64,000 nt of DNA from Petrocella atlantisensis (GTDB lineage Bacteria > Bacillota > Clostridia > Lachnospirales > Vallitaleaceae), in the NCBI RefSeq assembly GCF_900538275.1, contig NZ_LR130778.1:2724001-2788000 (forward strand). The letters run 5' to 3'. Positions 60,952 through 64,000 of this stretch are shown here, piece after piece; within the stretch, counting starts at the first letter, position 1; each line of letters opens with the position of its first letter. Both the position numbers and the translations under genes were made by a program. The notes beneath the pieces were generated by a model. The model ran no database searches. It was not told the DNA's origin and saw nothing but the letters and a program-made list of their open reading frames with translations.

Positions 60952-62326
60952 AATACCATACGGACCAACCTATGACGAGATGTTGGATCCATCCAAAATC
61001 TCAGAAAACATTATGGAGAAAGTGATTTTGGCCAAAGACGAAGAACTTGATCCTTTAAATCTTTTTAATATTACATGGCGAGGTCCTGACAATGAGATTC
61101 GCAAGGTGGTACTGCCAAAAGCTATAACCGGCGTGGACGCTAATATTGTTGTTATGCTAGGTAAGTACTTCCCATCCGGTTCTCATAAGGTAGGGCCGGC
61201 CTATGCAACACTTATAGAAGGCTGCGTGGATAAAGAAATCATACCGGGAGAACATACGATTTTGGGGCCATCCACCGGTAACTTTGGTATTGGTGTGTCT
61301 TACATATGTAATCTGATGGGCTATGAGGCTATTGTCATCATGCCGGATAATATGAGTAAGGAACGGTATGAGAGAATCAAAAGATATGGGGCTCAGCTAG
61401 ATTTAACACCTGGAACCGAGTCGGATGTTATATTGACCCTAGAACGTACCTACCAATTAATGAAAGAGCCAAAGAATAAAGCTTTAGCTCAGTTTGAGTT
61501 ATTTCCAAACTATAGATTTCATAGACATGTTACCGGACATAGCGCTGTTGAAGCGGTCAAAGGTATTGGGAACGGTCGTATAGCTGCCTTTACATCTGCC
61601 CTTGGTTCATCCGGTACCATAGCAGCCGGCGATCATATTAAACAGGTTTATCCCGATGCGAAAATCGTGGCACTTGAGCCTTATGAGTGTTCAACTTTAA
61701 CAGATGGCGGCCGTGGCCAACATAGAATCGAAGGTATAGGCGACAAAATGTGTACCTTAATTCATAATGTTCTCAATACGGATTTTGTGGTCATGATAGA
61801 AGATGATGATTGTGTCAAAGGTTTGAAGGTCATACATGATGGGGCACATATTCTCGCTGAAGCAGGTGTGGATAAAGATTTTGCTGTATGCCTAAAAGAT
61901 CTCTTTGGTGTATCAGGTATCTGTAATATACTAGGTGCTATAAAAATGGCCAAGTATCTAAATCTTGGACCGGAGGATAACGTGGTGACCATAGCAACAG
62001 ATGGTTTTGACCGGTATGACTCCGTTATTCTTGATCTTGAAAGGCGTTCTCTGGAGACTTCAGACAATGTATTACGAAGATGGAAAAAAGATGTCTTTGA
62101 CGAAGCTGATACAAGTAAAATAACAGACTTTAGAAGTCATGATAAAAAAGAGCAACTTTTTAATCAAAAAGAAAAAGACTGGTTGCCCTTTGGTTATAAA
62201 AAAGAGTATTTGGATGCCATGAAAGTACAAGAATTCTGGGATTCGGAATATGCAAAAGTACAAGCCTACAATGCAAAAATCAAAGTACTAAGAGATGAGG
62301 ATGATGATAATGACAATACCCTTTAA
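60944..62326 (+). CDS. Cysteine-synthase-fold PLP enzyme of unknown specificity
   Basis: 460 residues. The PLP Lys is likely in [14 protein letters not shown] (about residue 80), with [12 protein letters not shown] as phosphate-binding loop and [15 protein letters not shown] as second loop. The C-terminal stretch of about 100 residues is rich in charge. It does not look like YgeX (2,3-diaminopropionate ammonia-lyase) by motif, but holds its place next to ygeY and ygeW. A diaminopropionate or serine-type ammonia-lyase is a guess. Confidence 0.75.
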   Translation: MGKIPYGPTYDEMLDPSKISENIMEKVILAKDEELDPLNLFNITWRGPDNEIRKVVLPKAITGVDANIVVMLGKYFPSGSHKVGPAYATLIEGCVDKEIIPGEHTILGPSTGNFGIGVSYICNLMGYEAIVIMPDNMSKERYERIKRYGAQLDLTPGTESDVILTLERTYQLMKEPKNKALAQFELFPNYRFHRHVTGHSAVEAVKGIGNGRIAAFTSALGSSGTIAAGDHIKQVYPDAKIVALEPYECSTLTDGGRGQHRIEGIGDKMCTLIHNVLNTDFVVMIEDDDCVKGLKVIHDGAHILAEAGVDKDFAVCLKDLFGVSGICNILGAIKMAKYLNLGPEDNVVTIATDGFDRYDSVILDLERRSLETSDNVLRRWKKDVFDEADTSKITDFRSHDKKEQLFNQKEKDWLPFGYKKEYLDAMKVQEFWDSEYAKVQAYNAKIKVLRDEDDDNDNTL

Positions 62327-63524
62327 TACGATACTAGAAAGCGCCAAAACCTATAGGAATGACATATCTACCTTTCTTAGAGATATGATTCGCATATCCA
62401 GTGAAAGCTGTGATGAAAAATTAGTTGTGCAAAGAATAAAGGAAGAAATGGAAAAAGTAGGATTTGATCGCATCGATATTGACCCTATGGGAAATATTCT
62501 AGGCTACATCGGCCATGGATCCACTTTGATTGCTATGGATGCCCACATCGATACAGTGGGCATCGGTGAGCTTGCCAACTGGGATTATGATCCTTATGAA
62601 GGTTATGAAGACCATGAGATTATCATTGGTCGAGGTGCAAGTGATCAAGAAGGCGGTATGGCTTCTATGGTGTATGCCGGTAAAATTATTAAGGATCTGG
62701 ATTTAGCGGATGATTATACGCTACTCGTGACAGGAACGGTACAAGAAGAAGACTGTGATGGACTATGTTGGCAGTATATCATAGAAGAATCTAAGATTCG
62801 TCCGGAATTTGTTGTCATCACAGAACCCACCTCCTTAAATATTTATCGAGGACACCGTGGTCGTATGGAGATTAAAGTAGAGACCATGGGTGTTAGTTGT
62901 CATGGATCAGCACCAGAGCGCGGGGACAACGCCATATATAAGATGGCACCCATCATCACTGAACTTAAAGTGCTTCATGAAAACTTGTTAGACAATGCGT
63001 TTTTAGGAAAAGGCAGCTTAACTGTATCTGAGATTTTCTTTAGCTCACCGTCAAGATGTGCCGTGGCCGATGGTTGTGCCATATCCGTTGACCGACGGTT
63101 AACCCACGGGGAAACCTATGAATCCGCCTTAGAAGAGATTCGCAATCTACCTTCAGTAAAGGCAGCAGGTGCCAAAGTGTCTATGTATACTTATGAGCGT
63201 CCTTCCTATACAGGTCTGGTTTATCCAACAGATGCATATTTTCCTACTTGGGTATTACCAGAAGACCATGAAGCCACTCAAACACTTGTTGATGCCTATA
63301 AAGGTCTATTTGATAAAGAACCATTAGTCGATAAATGGACGTTTTCAACCAATGGTGTCTCCATCATGGGTCGATATGAGATTCCATGCATCGGTTTCGG
63401 ACCCGGTCATGAGGACCAAGCTCATGCCCCTAATGAAAAAACATGGAAAGATGAATTGGTGTATGCAGCAGCTATGTATGCGTCTATTCCAAAAGCCTAT
63501 ATAAAAAGAAAGAGAGGTTTATAA
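62310..63524 (+). CDS. ygeY: YgeY-type selenium-metabolism-linked M20 hydrolase
   Basis: 404 residues from ATG 62310. Earlier in-frame ATGs (62295, 62301, 62304) lie in or too near the GATGAGG site. M20 peptidase/deacylase ligands are visible: [10 protein letters not shown] (His, Asp), [11 protein letters not shown] and VQEEDCDG. In the uric-acid cluster YgeY is thought to hydrolyse a ureido or amide intermediate. It overlaps the previous gene by 17 bp. Confidence 0.9.
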   Translation: MTIPFNTILESAKTYRNDISTFLRDMIRISSESCDEKLVVQRIKEEMEKVGFDRIDIDPMGNILGYIGHGSTLIAMDAHIDTVGIGELANWDYDPYEGYEDHEIIIGRGASDQEGGMASMVYAGKIIKDLDLADDYTLLVTGTVQEEDCDGLCWQYIIEESKIRPEFVVITEPTSLNIYRGHRGRMEIKVETMGVSCHGSAPERGDNAIYKMAPIITELKVLHENLLDNAFLGKGSLTVSEIFFSSPSRCAVADGCAISVDRRLTHGETYESALEEIRNLPSVKAAGAKVSMYTYERPSYTGLVYPTDAYFPTWVLPEDHEATQTLVDAYKGLFDKEPLVDKWTFSTNGVSIMGRYEIPCIGFGPGHEDQAHAPNEKTWKDELVYAAAMYASIPKAYIKRKRGL

Positions 63525-63525
63525 T

Positions 63526-64000
63526 ATGCAGACACGATTCAAAGGCAAACACTTTATTACCCTTCAAGATTGGACCAAAGAAGAAATTGATACTTTACTT
63601 GAGGTGTCTTTTGATCTGAAAAAGAAATTCGCCATGGGTATACCAACCCCCTATTTACCTTATCAAACGATGTTTTTGATGTTTTTTGAGCAATCCACAA
63701 GAACCCGTAATTCGATGGAGGCAGGTTTTGCGCAACTTGGTGGGCACGCGAATTATCTGGATACTTCAACCATGCAGATTAGTCACGGTGAAGTTGCCAA
63801 AGACACCGCTATTATCTTATCCAGTTATGGCCATGCGATTGCCTGTAGAAACTGCTTCTGGGAAGTGGGAAACAAATATCTAAGGGAACTGGCAGAACAC
63901 TCAAGTGTGCCAATCATGAATTTACAATGCGATTTGTACCATCCGATGCAAGGGATTGCAGATTTAATGACCATCAAGGAAAAGGTGGAAACCACCAAAA
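63526..64000 (+). CDS. ygeW: YgeW-type knotted carbamoyltransferase (partial, cut by window end)
   Basis: The first 158 residues are present; about 240 more are expected. The carbamoyl-phosphate-binding motif STRTRNSMEAGFAQLGG is present, then HANYLDTSTMQISHGE and the ligand segment LYHPMQGIADLMTI. YgeW proteins are transcarbamylases of the purine cluster that may yield carbamoyl phosphate for ATP through carbamate kinase. The ATG at 63526 lies one base after the ygeY stop, with AGAGAGG upstream. Confidence 0.9.
   Translation, partial: MQTRFKGKHFITLQDWTKEEIDTLLEVSFDLKKKFAMGIPTPYLPYQTMFLMFFEQSTRTRNSMEAGFAQLGGHANYLDTSTMQISHGEVAKDTAIILSSYGHAIACRNCFWEVGNKYLRELAEHSSVPIMNLQCDLYHPMQGIADLMTIKEKVETTK

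Overview
The window is AT-rich DNA from a low-GC, Gram-positive anaerobe, most likely of class Clostridia. This rests on the gene order str operon, S10/spc/alpha operons, ecfA1-ecfA2-ecfT-truA, rplM-rpsI, the zinc-ribbon S14, AAGGAGG ribosome binding sites, and a molybdenum-hydroxylase purine cluster. A Vallitalea/Petrocella/Lachnospirales-like organism would fit, but I cannot fix the genus from sequence alone.

Layout. 1-4165: end of the str operon (rpsL tail, rpsG, fusA, tuf). 4178-8208: two nested insertion sequences, an ISL3-family element and then an IS1634-family element, between tuf and the S10 operon. 8209-24976: S10, spc and alpha ribosomal operons (rpsJ to rplQ), including secY, adk, map, infA and rpoA. 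25085-29475: energy-coupling-factor transporter genes, truA and a YibE/F membrane protein. 29401-31600: a second IS1634-family copy. 31572-32626: rplM-rpsI. 32633-34604: an accessory strip with short repeats, ISL3 debris, a lipoprotein with an SLH-like tail and a MITE-like inverted repeat. 34605-39449: galU, manC, acnA. 39460-41166: second ISL3 copy. 41404-44844: a large secreted LysM nucleotidase. 45029-64000: a long colinear purine-catabolism cluster that runs off the window end.

The purine cluster has its own promoter and a leader terminator. It encodes a MocA-like cofactor enzyme, two complete three-subunit molybdenum hydroxylases with opposite subunit orders, an XdhC maturation factor, a dihydropyrimidinase/hydantoinase, SsnA, a dihydroorotate-dehydrogenase-like flavoprotein with a ferredoxin tail, a XRE-cupin regulator, adenine deaminase, two unlike fold-type-II PLP enzymes, YgeY and the start of the YgeW carbamoyltransferase. 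It resembles the uric-acid/purine cluster described in gut anaerobes (ygeXYW, ygfK, ssnA, hyuA, xdhD). YgeX and YgfK are not recognisable here, and other enzymes sit where they might be expected.

The most striking structural observation concerns the insertion sequences. Both IS1634-family copies sit exactly after the TATAAT -10 box of a ribosomal-protein promoter and are flanked by long target duplications (219/224 bp and 115/115 bp) that give the downstream operon a complete promoter again. Both ISL3 copies carry clean 8-bp duplications and sit exactly at the upstream edge of an intrinsic terminator. All differences I found between copies of the same element are homopolymer-length changes, which suggests residual sequencing error in repeats rather than true decay. 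The ISL3 element also carries a hairpin-rich non-coding segment whose diverged relative shows a compensatory base-pair change.
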